DNA from: Leptospira montravelensis
GTDB taxonomy: Bacteria > Spirochaetota > Leptospiria > Leptospirales > Leptospiraceae
Direction of reading: 5' to 3'
Assembly: GCF_004770045.1 (NCBI RefSeq)
Contig: NZ_RQFO01000014.1
Span: 62,001 to 126,000 of the forward strand
Length of the DNA: 64,000 bases
Made by a program: the position numbers and the translations under genes. Shown here one piece after another: positions 10,158 to 21,789 of the stretch. Within the stretch, counting starts at the first letter, position 1, and each line of letters starts with the position of its first letter. The notes beneath the pieces were generated by a model that saw nothing but the letters and a program-made list of their open reading frames with translations, searched no databases and was not told the DNA's origin.

Positions 10158-11328
10158 GGAAATATTAGAGAAACAGTCCATCTGGCAAGTCCGAAATTCT
10201 TATTTGGGAGTCTATGTCCACTTCCCCTATTGTTTTAAAAAATGCGATTATTGTGATTTTTATTCTGAAGGAATTGGCGCTGCGCCAGCTAACGATGAAA
10301 AGTCGCTTTTCCAGTCCTACAAAAAGGAAATTTTAGACAGGGCCAACCATTTTCCAGAAATTAAAAACCGCACCATTGATACTGTTTTTTTTGGTGGCGG
10401 TACTCCTTCCAAAGCTTCTGGAAAACACTGGAAAGACCTTTTAGATTTTTTAAGATCCGAGTTTTCTTTTTCGGACAATCCAGAGATATCGATCGAAGTC
10501 AATCCCGAAGATTTAAGTTCTGAACTCCTTGCCGAATACAACTCCATTGGGATCAACCGTGTGAATGTGGGTGTTCAGACCTTAGAAAAAAAAGGACTCG
10601 AATTCCTCGGCCGTCATTATGATGCAGACCGTTACCATTCTCTTGTAGATGTGCTTACCAAATCTCCCATCAAACGTGTGGGAATTGATTTGATGTATGG
10701 AATTCCTGGTGTTACGAAAGAATCATTTTTATCTGACTTATCTCTTTTTCTAAAGGCAGGCCTTCCCCATTTGAGTTTGTATTCTTTAACTTTAGAAAAG
10801 GGAACCCAGTATTCTCGCGATGTAACCGATCACAAAAAAACAGAACCGGAAGAAAACTTGCAATCCGAAATCCTAATCCAATTGCCAAAGATATTAAAAG
10901 ACCAAGGATACCTTTGGTACGAAGTCTCCAATTATGCAAAACCAGGATTTGAGTCTTTACACAATTTGAAGTATTGGACTTATGAACCTTATTTAGGCAT
11001 TGGCCCTGGAGCACATGGGATGATTGCAGGACATCGGTATGGGAATCCCAGGAATGCCGGACTCTATCAGAAAAAAGAAACATCAACCAAGTATGAATCT
11101 ATTGATCCTACGACAGAACTTAGTCTCACATTATTTCGATTGTTTTCTCCCTTTCGGTATTTGGATTTTATTGATACCTATTTGGATCCAAAATCCAAAT
11201 CAAAATATTTAAAAACCATTGAGGGTTGGGAAAAAAAAGGACTTTGTAGAGTAGAGGATGGAGTATTCCAATGGAATCCATCGGCATTACTCTTGTTAGA
11301 TGACCTAATCTTAGAAATTTCACTCTGA
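10156..11328 (+). CDS. hemW: HemW-like radical SAM haem chaperone/coproporphyrinogen oxidase family
   Basis: The 390-residue protein carries the radical-SAM cluster motif CX3CX2C (C26, C30, C33 in PYCFKKCDYCDF) followed by FGGGTPS, the glycine-rich SAM-binding stretch. It lacks the long N-terminal region of true HemN. Family members once annotated as oxygen-independent coproporphyrinogen III oxidases are now regarded as HemW haem chaperones. The motif GIDLMYGIPG and the C-terminal GIGPGAHG fit this group. Start ATG 10156 lacks a clear ribosome-binding site. A haem-chaperone role is inferred from family, not from neighbours. Confidence 0.92.
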   Translation: MEILEKQSIWQVRNSYLGVYVHFPYCFKKCDYCDFYSEGIGAAPANDEKSLFQSYKKEILDRANHFPEIKNRTIDTVFFGGGTPSKASGKHWKDLLDFLRSEFSFSDNPEISIEVNPEDLSSELLAEYNSIGINRVNVGVQTLEKKGLEFLGRHYDADRYHSLVDVLTKSPIKRVGIDLMYGIPGVTKESFLSDLSLFLKAGLPHLSLYSLTLEKGTQYSRDVTDHKKTEPEENLQSEILIQLPKILKDQGYLWYEVSNYAKPGFESLHNLKYWTYEPYLGIGPGAHGMIAGHRYGNPRNAGLYQKKETSTKYESIDPTTELSLTLFRLFSPFRYLDFIDTYLDPKSKSKYLKTIEGWEKKGLCRVEDGVFQWNPSALLLLDDLILEISL

Positions 11329-11409
11329 TTTTTTCTAGTTTTCTTTCTTAAAATAATCTTAAAAAAAGATTGCCCATAGACCCCTCTCGAAAAATACTGT
11401 TCGTATCCC

Positions 11410-11483
11410 GGGCCTGTAGCTCAGTTGGTTAGAGCACTCGCTTGATAAGCGAGGGGTCACAAGTTCAAATCTTGTCAGGCCCA
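11410..11483 (+). tRNA. tRNA-Ile (GAT)
   Basis: A 74-nt cloverleaf with acceptor GGGCCTG/CAGGCCC, D-arm GCTC/GAGC, anticodon arm CTCGC-TTGATAA-GCGAG (anticodon GAT), T-arm ACAAG-TTCAAAT-CTTGT and discriminator A. CCA is not encoded. It sits 9 bp before tRNA-Ala on the same strand. Confidence 0.97.
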
Positions 11484-11492
11484 TTATGATAC

Positions 11493-11565
<73 letters not shown>

Positions 11566-11639
11566 AAAACCCGTTTCACTTTCCTTACCATTCCAAAAAT
11601 TTCTTGCTATCTAGTTAGAATTCCTATAAACCTTGAGGC

Positions 11640-12071
11640 ATGTCCGTAAAAGATATTCTAAAAGACAAAGCGTCCTCTGTTCTTTCCATCGAAGAAGATA
11701 GAAATGTATTGGAAGCCACCCAGATGATGGTGGGTGCAAAAGTAGGATCTCTCATTGTTACTTTCCAGGGAAAACTGGTGGGAATTTTTACGGAACGTGA
11801 TCTCATGCGAGTGGTTGCCAAAGACCATGCCAACCTAGACAAAATCAAACTCAAAGATGTAATGACCACTCAACTCACTGTGGCAGGGCCCGAAGAAGAC
11901 GTAGATGATATTTTAAACAATATGATCACAAAACGTTTTCGCCATATGCCAGTCCTTGACGGGGATAAAATCATTGGTCTTATCTCCATTGGAGATGCAG
12001 TCAAAACCAAACTGACTAGGACACAGGCAGAGATGAGTATACTCAGAGAGTATATGTACGGGCCACACTAA
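11640..12071 (+). CDS. CBS-pair domain protein
   Basis: The 143-residue protein consists of two CBS motifs: one around NVLEATQMMVGAKVGSLIV with GIFTERDLMR, the second around VDDILNNMITKRFRHMPVL with GLISIGDAVK. CBS pairs bind adenine nucleotides such as AMP, ATP or SAM and usually regulate a partner; many bacteria carry such stand-alone copies. There is no attached enzyme or transporter domain and no adjacent candidate partner. It is followed tail to tail by the exonuclease-like gene, sharing four bases. Confidence 0.9.
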   Translation: MSVKDILKDKASSVLSIEEDRNVLEATQMMVGAKVGSLIVTFQGKLVGIFTERDLMRVVAKDHANLDKIKLKDVMTTQLTVAGPEEDVDDILNNMITKRFRHMPVLDGDKIIGLISIGDAVKTKLTRTQAEMSILREYMYGPH

Positions 12072-12835
12072 AACAAACGGTTTTCTGTTAGGCGATTTAT
12101 TGTTTTTTCCAAAACAATTTCTAAATTTTTAGTATCTTCTCTGTTGTAAGCGATTAGTTTTTCTAAAGCTTCTTTGTTATTAGTCCTTTGGTATTCAAAC
12201 CAAAGGAGTGGAGCTTGTCTTCCATCCATTCCGGCTATTTCATCGGGTCGAACCAGACCAAGGATCACTTCCGATTTTTTAAGTCCCCCTTTGATTCCAA
12301 TCGAATGCAAAAGATTCATCAAATCCAGTTGCGGATTTTTGACTCGGTACCGAAATTCCCTTTCTAAAAAGGGAACATCAAACCTTTTCCCATTGTAAGT
12401 CACAAGGATGTCTTCAGGAGAAATAGAATCAAAAAGAAATTCTAAACCTTTTCCTCTTTCAAAAGTTAACATCCGTTTGTCTTGGTAGAGACTCACAACT
12501 GTAGTGACAGAGGATTCCGAAATTCCCGTGGTTTCAATGTCTAAAAAACAAAATCGTTCGGGAAAATTTTGCCATAACCTCCAGTATTCGAGACTCGGAA
12601 GTTCAGTCGTAAAAAAACTAAAATTTGCCTCGGACAATTGTTCTTCTAATACTTCGAGGCGTTCCTCTAAAATGGTAACAGAAGGAAGGAGAGGATCATT
12701 TTTTTGTTTTTGGTATTGGATTAGAGATTCCCAATCATATACACCCACACCAAACAGTTGTTTCTCTTTTTTTTCTCCAATTCCAGGAAACAATTGTAAA
12801 CTAGACTTTAAATGAGATCCGTACATTCTTTCCAC
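12068..12835 (-). CDS. YprB-type RNase H-like 3'-5' exonuclease
   Basis: The 255-residue protein starts with a helix-hairpin-helix-like segment (LFPGIGEKKEKQLFGVGVYDWESL, about 16-40) and continues with an RNase H-like exonuclease domain. The DEDD-type acidic residues are visible: DIETTG (Exo I), the YNGKRFDVPFLE block (Exo II) and YNREDTKNLE (Exo III). This matches YprB-type proteins, predicted nucleases of unclear substrate. The ATG at 12835 overlaps the upstream aminotransferase by 28 bp; a second in-frame ATG at 12826 shortens this to 19 bp. The overlap suggests coupled translation. Confidence 0.85.
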   Translation of the reverse strand: MERMYGSHLKSSLQLFPGIGEKKEKQLFGVGVYDWESLIQYQKQKNDPLLPSVTILEERLEVLEEQLSEANFSFFTTELPSLEYWRLWQNFPERFCFLDIETTGISESSVTTVVSLYQDKRMLTFERGKGLEFLFDSISPEDILVTYNGKRFDVPFLEREFRYRVKNPQLDLMNLLHSIGIKGGLKKSEVILGLVRPDEIAGMDGRQAPLLWFEYQRTNNKEALEKLIAYNREDTKNLEIVLEKTINRLTENRLF

Positions 12836-13896
12836 CGAAGAAGACCTTCTGCCATCCTCTCTTCACTTTCCCCAAAACCAATGCGAAGGAAACCTTCTTC
12901 TTCAAAATTAGATCCAGGCAAAACAAAAACACCTGTTTTTTCAAAAAGCCTATCGGCATATGCTTCGGAAGATATACCCGGCTCTAACATAAGCCAACCC
13001 ACAAGTCCCCCTTGCGGTATAGTAAAGTCTTTGGTAAGGGGAAGTTCCTTCCAATGCGAAGTAAACTTTGCGATATTGTTTCTCACCCGCGTTTGGATCC
13101 CAGGTAAAAACGATTCTTTATTTTCCAAAAGTCCAAGGGCAATTTTTTCGGAAATGGGAGAAACAGTATGAGTTAAGTAATCTTTAAAAGAACGGGCCCT
13201 TGTTATAAAAGATTCCTCTGCAATCAGCCATCCTACCCTAAGCCCTGTGACTCCAAAACATTTAGTAAAGGAACCAGTGCCATAAAAAGAATGGTTTGGA
13301 TCCACTCCTGTCTTTCCCATCAATCCGACACTTGGTAAAAATCGGTAGTGTTCATCAAAGAGAACTTGTTTCTTTTTTTCGCGAAACCAACCGAGAAGAC
13401 TCTCCCATTCGGAATCTGGAAAAGTTTTTCCTGTAGGATTGTGAGGATGGTTTAAGATATAAAGATCGGCATCAATTTCTTTCCAAGTAGATGTTAGGAA
13501 TGCGACTTCATGCGGCACCTGAATGATTTGGGCTCCTAACATTTTGGGAATTTCATACAATGCTTGGAAGGCAGGCCAAATGAGAGCCACCTTGGTTTTG
13601 GGTTTTACCATGAGATGAAATGCCAAGTACAAGGCCTCACCAGTTCCCGTAGTGACAAGGACTTGTTTTGGCGAAACACCGGGATACAAATTGGCAATTG
13701 CCTTACGTAATTCCCCGGAACCTTGGTTCGGTGCATCATTCATAGGAATGTCCAGAAGTTCCGAGTAAGAAACATTTGCCATCCCTAGCACTTCTTCTAA
13801 ACGAAAAAAACCAAGTCCACTTTCCCCTAAATTGCAAAATGCCTTTAGGCGGAAACGTTCCAATCGGTCTTCAATGAAAAATTCTCTAGGTTCCAA
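12808..13896 (-). CDS. Aminotransferase class I/II
   Basis: The 362-residue PLP-dependent fold-type I enzyme shows the aspartate/histidinol-phosphate aminotransferase pattern: NHPHNPTGK for cofactor and substrate contact, SFTKCFGVTGLRVGW with the Schiff-base lysine in SFTK, and a C-terminal LRIGFG with the substrate-carboxylate arginine. The glycine-rich stretch TTGTGEALYLAF binds the PLP phosphate. Length is slightly short of the typical 390-400. The amino-acid substrate cannot be told from sequence alone and the neighbours do not form a pathway with it. It is divergent from the phosphosugar mutase. Confidence 0.9.
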   Translation of the reverse strand: MEPREFFIEDRLERFRLKAFCNLGESGLGFFRLEEVLGMANVSYSELLDIPMNDAPNQGSGELRKAIANLYPGVSPKQVLVTTGTGEALYLAFHLMVKPKTKVALIWPAFQALYEIPKMLGAQIIQVPHEVAFLTSTWKEIDADLYILNHPHNPTGKTFPDSEWESLLGWFREKKKQVLFDEHYRFLPSVGLMGKTGVDPNHSFYGTGSFTKCFGVTGLRVGWLIAEESFITRARSFKDYLTHTVSPISEKIALGLLENKESFLPGIQTRVRNNIAKFTSHWKELPLTKDFTIPQGGLVGWLMLEPGISSEAYADRLFEKTGVFVLPGSNFEEEGFLRIGFGESEERMAEGLLRWKECTDLI

Positions 13897-13942
13897 AATT
13901 GATTTCCAGACTACTTAGCTTCAAAAGATTAGTATGTAAGCT

Positions 13943-15693
13943 ATGTTGAAACCAGAAGACAATATCCTATCTTGGACGAAATCACCTTTTTCATCGGAAA
14001 TCCAGAATGAAGCCAAAAAGGCTCTCGAAGATTGGAAGGCGGGGATCCGTTCGGAACTCGTCGATGCCTACGCAAGTCCACTCACGTTCGGAACGGGGGG
14101 AATTCGGGGAAAAATTGGAAATGGAATCGGCAAGATGAACCTCTACACAGTAGGTCGCGCTGCTCTTGGTTTTATTAGTTATTTAAGAGATACTAAAAAA
14201 GATGCCTCCATCGTCATCGCTTATGATTCAAGAAGGCTCTCTAAAGAATTTGCAGAACTCTCTGCGGGCATTGCCGCCAAACTAGGTGTTAAAGTATATA
14301 TTTTTCCTAAGGTAACTCCTACCCCACTTCTCTCTTATGCCATTCGTTATTACAAAGCAAGTGGTGGGATTGTCATCACGGCATCTCATAATCCACCCGA
14401 ATACAATGGGTTCAAAGCTTACCTTGCAGACGGAGGGCAACTGGTTCCTCCAGATGACTCACTTATCATTGGAAGGATTAGTGGGAACAGTGACTGGTCG
14501 ACAATTCCTCTTGTCAAAAAAACAGACAAAGATTATAAAAAATTCGTAAAACCGGTAGGACCGGTAGTTTTCAAAACCTATTTAAAGGATTTAAAACAAG
14601 CAGGGATCCTTTCTTCAGTAAAACCCAAAACAAGAAATGATTTAGGAATCGTATACTCACCGTTACATGGCACTGGTGGAGATTATATGAAAGAAATGTT
14701 AAATTTCTTTGGATATAAATCGGTTTTTCTTGTTCCTGAACAAAAAAAACCGGATGGGGAATTTCCAACCGTAAAATACCCAAACCCAGAAGAAAAAGAA
14801 GCTCTCGCCTTATGTGAGTTTTATGCCAAAAAGAAAAAAGCAGCCACCTTCATTGCCACAGATCCAGATGCGGATAGACTTGGAGTGGGAGTTCGACGCC
14901 CTGATGGGGAATACGAATATCTCAATGGAAACCAAATTGGTTCGATTATGGCAGCTTACCTTTCCGAACGAAAAAAATCTAAAACCAAAGTCTATCATTT
15001 GGTAAAAACCATTGTGACAACTGACTTACAAGAAGCGATTGCGAAAAAAAACGGAATCAAAATCAAAAACGTACTTACAGGGTTCAAATATATCGCAGAA
15101 GAGATGAAACAAATTGAATCAAAGAAAAATAATGTCTTCTTGTTTGGTGGTGAAGAATCTTATGGATACTTACCTGTACCCTTTGTTCGAGACAAAGATT
15201 CGTTATCCAGCGCCTTACTCTTTGTAGAAATCCTTGCTGAAAAAGGAGACCTCCTTTCCTACCTCAATGCGATTTATTTAAAATATGGATTGTACCGTGA
15301 AAGTTTGTATTCTTTGACCTTGGAAGGAAGTTCGGGCCAAGACAAAATTAAAAAATCCATAGAGACACTTAGGTCAGAAAACTTAATTGGGAAAACCATT
15401 GGTGAAAGAAAGGTTGTGGGAGTCCTTGATTACGAAACACAAAAAGCTGATGGGAAAGCCAAAACTTCTGTGTTCAAAGGAATGCCAAAATCCAATGTCA
15501 TCCAAGTGGAACTGGAAGGAAATGCCAAACTCACCATTCGTCCTTCGGGAACAGAACCAAAGGTAAAAGTTTACTCTTCCTTTGCTTCCTTAAAAAAACC
15601 AAAAAAACAATCCGAGATTTCCGGTTTATGGGAGTCTCTTGGGAAAGAAATTTCCTTAGCAGAAACAGAATTTTTACAACTAGCAGGCCTAAA

Positions 15694-15697
<4 letters not shown>
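13943..15697 (+). CDS. Phosphoglucomutase/phosphomannomutase (alpha-D-phosphohexomutase)
   Basis: The 584-residue protein has the four-domain layout of the alpha-phosphohexomutase family: active-site phosphoserine in TASHNPPEYNGFKAY, the metal-binding loop DPDADRLGV, the sugar-specificity loop GGEESYGY, and the phosphate-binding RPSGTEPKVKVY. All key residues are present. The length and GGEESYGY loop fit the longer phosphoglucomutase/phosphomannomutase type that interconverts hexose 1- and 6-phosphates. Its TGA overlaps the argD ATG (ATGA), so the two are translationally coupled although the pathways differ. Confidence 0.93.
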
Positions 15698-17987
<2,290 letters not shown>

Positions 17988-18004
17988 ACTACGGAAGAAC
18001 TATT

Positions 18005-18415
18005 ATGCAAACAGGCATCGGACCGACAGGCAGACCATACCAAATTCTCATTGCTGAGAATTCCAAATTCCAATCCAAACAACTCCAACAAATTTTGGAA
18101 TCGGAAGGTTTCAAAATCATTGGAGTTGCTGAAACGGGAAAAGAACTTTTGCAAATGTACAAAGACAATCGCCAACAGATTGATCTTGTGACCATTGAAA
18201 TTTTTCTTCCTGAGGTAGATGGTTACGCAGCATTCTGGGATATGAAAGAAATGGGTGTTCTTCCTAGGATTCTCTTTATTTCCGAAGAAAACACACCTTC
18301 GGTCATCAAGGCACTTCTCGAAAACGGGGCGATGGACTATATTGTCAAACCAATCAAACGAGAAAAAATTCTAGAGAAAATCAAAGAAACTCTTCTTAAG
18401 ATTCCCAAAGTATAA
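18005..18415 (+). CDS. Stand-alone receiver protein with Glu at the phosphoacceptor site
   Basis: This 136-residue single-domain response regulator aligns with CheY-like receivers. The usual aspartate is Glu65 (TIEIFLPEVDG), the acidic pocket is reduced to E18-N19 (ILIAENS), while the switch serine (S93) and the lysine (K115 in DYIVKP) are kept. It has no output domain. Asp-to-Glu changes often mimic the phosphorylated state, so it may act as a constitutively on, phosphorylation-independent partner protein. It starts 17 bp after leuB and probably shares its transcript; its tail overlaps the convergent laccase-domain gene by 20 bp. Confidence 0.88.
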   Translation: MQTGIGPTGRPYQILIAENSKFQSKQLQQILESEGFKIIGVAETGKELLQMYKDNRQQIDLVTIEIFLPEVDGYAAFWDMKEMGVLPRILFISEENTPSVIKALLENGAMDYIVKPIKREKILEKIKETLLKIPKV

Positions 18416-19136
18416 AATTTAGATTCCTGCCTTCTTCTTTGGCTCTATGGCTAAAGTAAAGAGGGCTCTGGAAAACATTTGTCCGTAAATTATTTATCCC
18501 ACCGATTTTTTGAAAACGTGCTTTCACTCTAGTTTCAATCGCAAGGCCCACATCGAGTAAAAACTTTCCCTTTCCTTTCTCGTGACAAACTTCCTTTCCT
18601 AACGGAATGAATAAATTGGCAACATCCTTTTCAACTTCATAATCGGCACCTTGGATATAAGGCCCAATTTCTAAATAAATTTCCTCTTCAGAAAAACCGG
18701 ACTGAATGGCCCTCTCAATCATTAATTCAGTAATGCCAAAACTTGTTCCCTTCCAACCAGAATGGACAATGGCAACAAACGGTCGTTTGTTTGAATATAA
18801 ATAGACTGGAACACAGTCTGCTGTGCGAACCACAAGAATGGAATTCGGCAATTCCGTATACAACCCATCTCCCTCCAGGACTAATTCCGAATTTGTGTAA
18901 ACTAGATCCGGTAATACTTGGTGGAGAGAATCTCCGTGCACTTGGTTGAGTGTGAAAACGTTTGGTAGTGGAGAATCAAATTTTTCTTTCACCCAAATTT
19001 CCGTATATTCTTTCCAGGTTGTTGGATTTTTGGGATAAGAAGGAAATAATTTCTTCAAACAGTCTAAACTTTGTTTGCCGGCAGTACCAAACCGGATTCT
19101 TCCATAAGGAAGTAGAATTTCATTATCGAATTCCAT
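18396..19136 (-). CDS. Laccase-domain (DUF152/YfiH) purine nucleoside phosphorylase family
   Basis: The protein shows the zinc-binding signature of the family: NQVHGDSLHQV, TADCVPVYLY and VHSGWKGTSFGI. Relatives act on purine nucleosides (adenosine and inosine phosphorolysis or deamination) and were earlier called multicopper polyphenol oxidases. The start at 19136 is preferred to 19184 because it limits overlap with the upstream glycosyltransferase to 14 bp. It is the last gene of a four-gene minus-strand run that begins with a peptide-binding lipoprotein. The link to those genes is unclear. Confidence 0.9.
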   Translation of the reverse strand: MEFDNEILLPYGRIRFGTAGKQSLDCLKKLFPSYPKNPTTWKEYTEIWVKEKFDSPLPNVFTLNQVHGDSLHQVLPDLVYTNSELVLEGDGLYTELPNSILVVRTADCVPVYLYSNKRPFVAIVHSGWKGTSFGITELMIERAIQSGFSEEEIYLEIGPYIQGADYEVEKDVANLFIPLGKEVCHEKGKGKFLLDVGLAIETRVKARFQKIGGINNLRTNVFQSPLYFSHRAKEEGRNLNFILWES

Positions 19137-20694
19137 TGGTCTCAACAAACATTTTTCGTTGTGTTTTGTCCCAGTGATTCTCAAACATTAATTGGTATAA
19201 ATCAGAACAATTCCAATCACTACGTATACAAAGAGAATTCATTTTGGCAGGCTCGTAGGATAAAAGATAAAACGTAATTGGTATAGACCTCCAAGTGTAT
19301 TGTATATGCGGTAAATTTGTTCCATGAAGTCGATTGTCGAGTAAGATCTCAATTTTACGGTCGAGTAAATCTTTTAATTCTAATTCACTTTCATGACCAA
19401 TTCTCCCTCTTACAGAAACCTTCTTTTTCGCAAATTCTCTATCCGTCAATCCAGACTCCGCCTCAAACGCAAAAGATGGTCTTAAAAAATAAATAAAGTG
19501 AGCTTGGGCACCAAAAAAAGCAACACGGAACTCAGAAAGTGCATCCGTATCATAACCAGAGGTGTTAATCAAGTGATCCTCATAAAACATTCGTTCTTCG
19601 ACGATTCCAAACCAATCAGGAATTCTCGTTCCCTTTATTTTTAAAGGGTCTGCATACACAGCAGCGGATAGAATAAAAAGAAAAGCCACAAGGATTTGGT
19701 TTTTGGAATATAAATATAAAAGATAGGATTTTTTATTGGACTCAATTTGAGAATCCAAATCCCAATCATGAATTTGTTGGAAAGCCAAATAAGATATATA
19801 TGGTAAAATAGGAATCCAGAACCGAATCCCCATAAAATCCCCACCAACATACAAAACATAAAAAATGTATAAAAGAATTGAAGAAAGGAGAAATCGATTT
19901 TCCTTTTGGGACTTCAAACGTTTGTAGGTTTGCAAACCAAAAAGAACTAAGACAAAAAGGTAAAGAGGATAGGACTTTAAAAAGTATAAAAGATAATAGA
20001 ACCCTTGGGAAAAATAAGCTCCTTTATTTCCCTTTGCATAAAACGTATTTGGAAGGAGATCTCCATAATAAAAATACCGGAAACTTAAAAACCCAAGAAA
20101 CAAAACACCAAATAAAACCGGTGTCCAACTTCGCTTACGAATTATCCAATCAAGAGAAGCAATGAATAAAAAAAGAGCTCCTTCCGGACGAACTAGTGCA
20201 GAAAATAAAAACACAACAAATAGGAGAACCTTTTCTTTTTCCCATAAGAGGAGTCCAAAACAAACCAAAAATGTAAAAAGGGAAGTTTCTAAACCTGAGG
20301 TAGCAAAAATATGAAGATGAAAGAATAAAGACAAATGCACTAAGAGTAATGGATAAATTTTTCCAATTGATTTTTTATTTTCTTCATAAAAGAAAATAAA
20401 AAGTGTCATCAAGTAAAAGATAATACCCAGGAATAAGGAAAGAAACTGTGGTTCTAATTTTAAATAATAACCGAGGGAAAGTAAAAGAGTCCAAAGGAAA
20501 TTTGTATATCCTTCGACCCTTTCTCCTACATTGAAAACAAAGCCAGAACCTTCGTATAAATTTCTAGCATAAACAAAACTGATATATGCATCATCACAAA
20601 TCCACCTCCACTTATAACTTTGGTAAAAGGCAAAAACAAAAAATATTAGTGAAAGTAAATAAAAAGGAATAAGATTCCGTTTAAAAAACAACAT
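19123..20694 (-). CDS. GT-C type membrane glycosyltransferase
   Basis: A 523-residue integral membrane protein with about ten predicted transmembrane helices. The first periplasmic loop has the acidic pair D34-D35 in WICDDAYISFVYARNL followed by GERVEGYTNFLWT, the pattern seen in polyprenyl-phosphate-sugar-dependent GT-C enzymes such as actinobacterial arabinofuranosyltransferase relatives. The C-terminal 150 residues are soluble and probably periplasmic. It is expected to add a sugar from a lipid carrier to an envelope glycan or protein. The kinase-like gene lies 3 bp upstream on the same strand. Donor and acceptor are unknown. Confidence 0.82.
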   Translation of the reverse strand: MLFFKRNLIPFYLLSLIFFVFAFYQSYKWRWICDDAYISFVYARNLYEGSGFVFNVGERVEGYTNFLWTLLLSLGYYLKLEPQFLSLFLGIIFYLMTLFIFFYEENKKSIGKIYPLLLVHLSLFFHLHIFATSGLETSLFTFLVCFGLLLWEKEKVLLFVVFLFSALVRPEGALFLFIASLDWIIRKRSWTPVLFGVLFLGFLSFRYFYYGDLLPNTFYAKGNKGAYFSQGFYYLLYFLKSYPLYLFVLVLFGLQTYKRLKSQKENRFLLSSILLYIFYVLYVGGDFMGIRFWIPILPYISYLAFQQIHDWDLDSQIESNKKSYLLYLYSKNQILVAFLFILSAAVYADPLKIKGTRIPDWFGIVEERMFYEDHLINTSGYDTDALSEFRVAFFGAQAHFIYFLRPSFAFEAESGLTDREFAKKKVSVRGRIGHESELELKDLLDRKIEILLDNRLHGTNLPHIQYTWRSIPITFYLLSYEPAKMNSLCIRSDWNCSDLYQLMFENHWDKTQRKMFVETNGIR

Positions 20695-20697
20695 GGA

Positions 20698-21780
20698 TTA
20701 GTCCAGTTCAAATGATTTGATAAATTCTTCAATGATTTGAATGTGATCCATCTCCGGTGTTGGATTTTCTTCCGAAGGTTCATACAAATAATCATCAAAA
20801 ACATGAAAATCAAAAATTTTTAATTCAAAGTCAGGTAAAGTGATGATGATATTTTCCGCATGGATATCAAAAATCAATTTTTCTTCCTCGGCTAAAAACT
20901 TAGTCACTTCTATGACTCGATTAAAATCCACTGCTATTTTTTTTAGTTTCGATTTAGAAATGACACCGAACCGATGAGAGTCAAAATTCAATTTCCATTT
21001 CGGAAACAGTTTGTCCATAATGGGATTTTGATCTAACTTTTCATTTCGAATTGTGAATTCTTTTAAATGTTTACCAGCAAGTAACGGTTGTTGGTCGCAG
21101 GGAGTGAGAGTGACGTTGGGAATTCCCAATGGATTATTTCTGACACGCATCCCCATAAAAAAACGAGTGGGCACCACAAGGTCTGGAATAAGAGACTTTA
21201 ATTTCCAATAATGTAATCTTTCTAAACCCAAACGTTTGAATTTAAAATCAATTTCATCTTTTTTAGAATCACGGATCGTTTTGGTTTTTAAATAATCCCT
21301 GAGTTCAATTTCCTCAGGTTTCAAAAAACGAGAGATATCTCTTCCTACTTCTTTGAAAAGGGATCCAAATATTGCATCAGAAGGTAACTTTGATTTTCCG
21401 ATTTTAACCACTTGGTTCCAAGGAAGTTTGTAAACAAACTTATAGGAACCTCGACCGATGTATCCATCCTTTGACAGTGGCATAAAGTTATCTAAAAACT
21501 CTCGTTTATACCGATATGTGATTCGGAATACATGAGAAACAGGAAAAAGTATTTCATATAAATTACGAAAGAATCCTGACTTTCGTAATACTTCATCAAC
21601 GGGAAGGTCTTCAAGGGGGATGGGGATTTCTTTTTTATCAGGATCGACAAACAACTCTTTGTCGAGGCCTTTCTCTAGTAACTCCAAAAATTGGGGAATT
21701 TTTCCCCAATTAGGATATTGGTTCCAGAGTTCCGAGATTCGATCGCGTATCCCTTTAATCGGGCCCTTTTTTTCAGACAC
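20698..21780 (-). CDS. Protein-kinase-fold protein, atypical
   Basis: This 360-residue cytoplasmic protein is probably usually annotated as hypothetical, but the order of kinase-fold landmarks is visible: a glycine loop GRGSYKFVY (109-117), a candidate ATP-binding lysine K126 in VVKIGK, a catalytic-loop-like DIHAEN (D305, N310, matching D-x4-N), and a metal-binding DFH at 324-326 in place of DFG. The spacing between lysine and catalytic loop (about 180 residues) is long. It may phosphorylate a sugar or lipid-linked glycan, as envelope heptose/Kdo kinases do, or a protein. It sits 9 bp downstream of the peptide-binding lipoprotein gene and 3 bp upstream of the GT-C gene. Confidence 0.7.
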   Translation of the reverse strand: MSEKKGPIKGIRDRISELWNQYPNWGKIPQFLELLEKGLDKELFVDPDKKEIPIPLEDLPVDEVLRKSGFFRNLYEILFPVSHVFRITYRYKREFLDNFMPLSKDGYIGRGSYKFVYKLPWNQVVKIGKSKLPSDAIFGSLFKEVGRDISRFLKPEEIELRDYLKTKTIRDSKKDEIDFKFKRLGLERLHYWKLKSLIPDLVVPTRFFMGMRVRNNPLGIPNVTLTPCDQQPLLAGKHLKEFTIRNEKLDQNPIMDKLFPKWKLNFDSHRFGVISKSKLKKIAVDFNRVIEVTKFLAEEEKLIFDIHAENIIITLPDFELKIFDFHVFDDYLYEPSEENPTPEMDHIQIIEEFIKSFELD

Positions 21781-21789
21781 GATTAGGTT

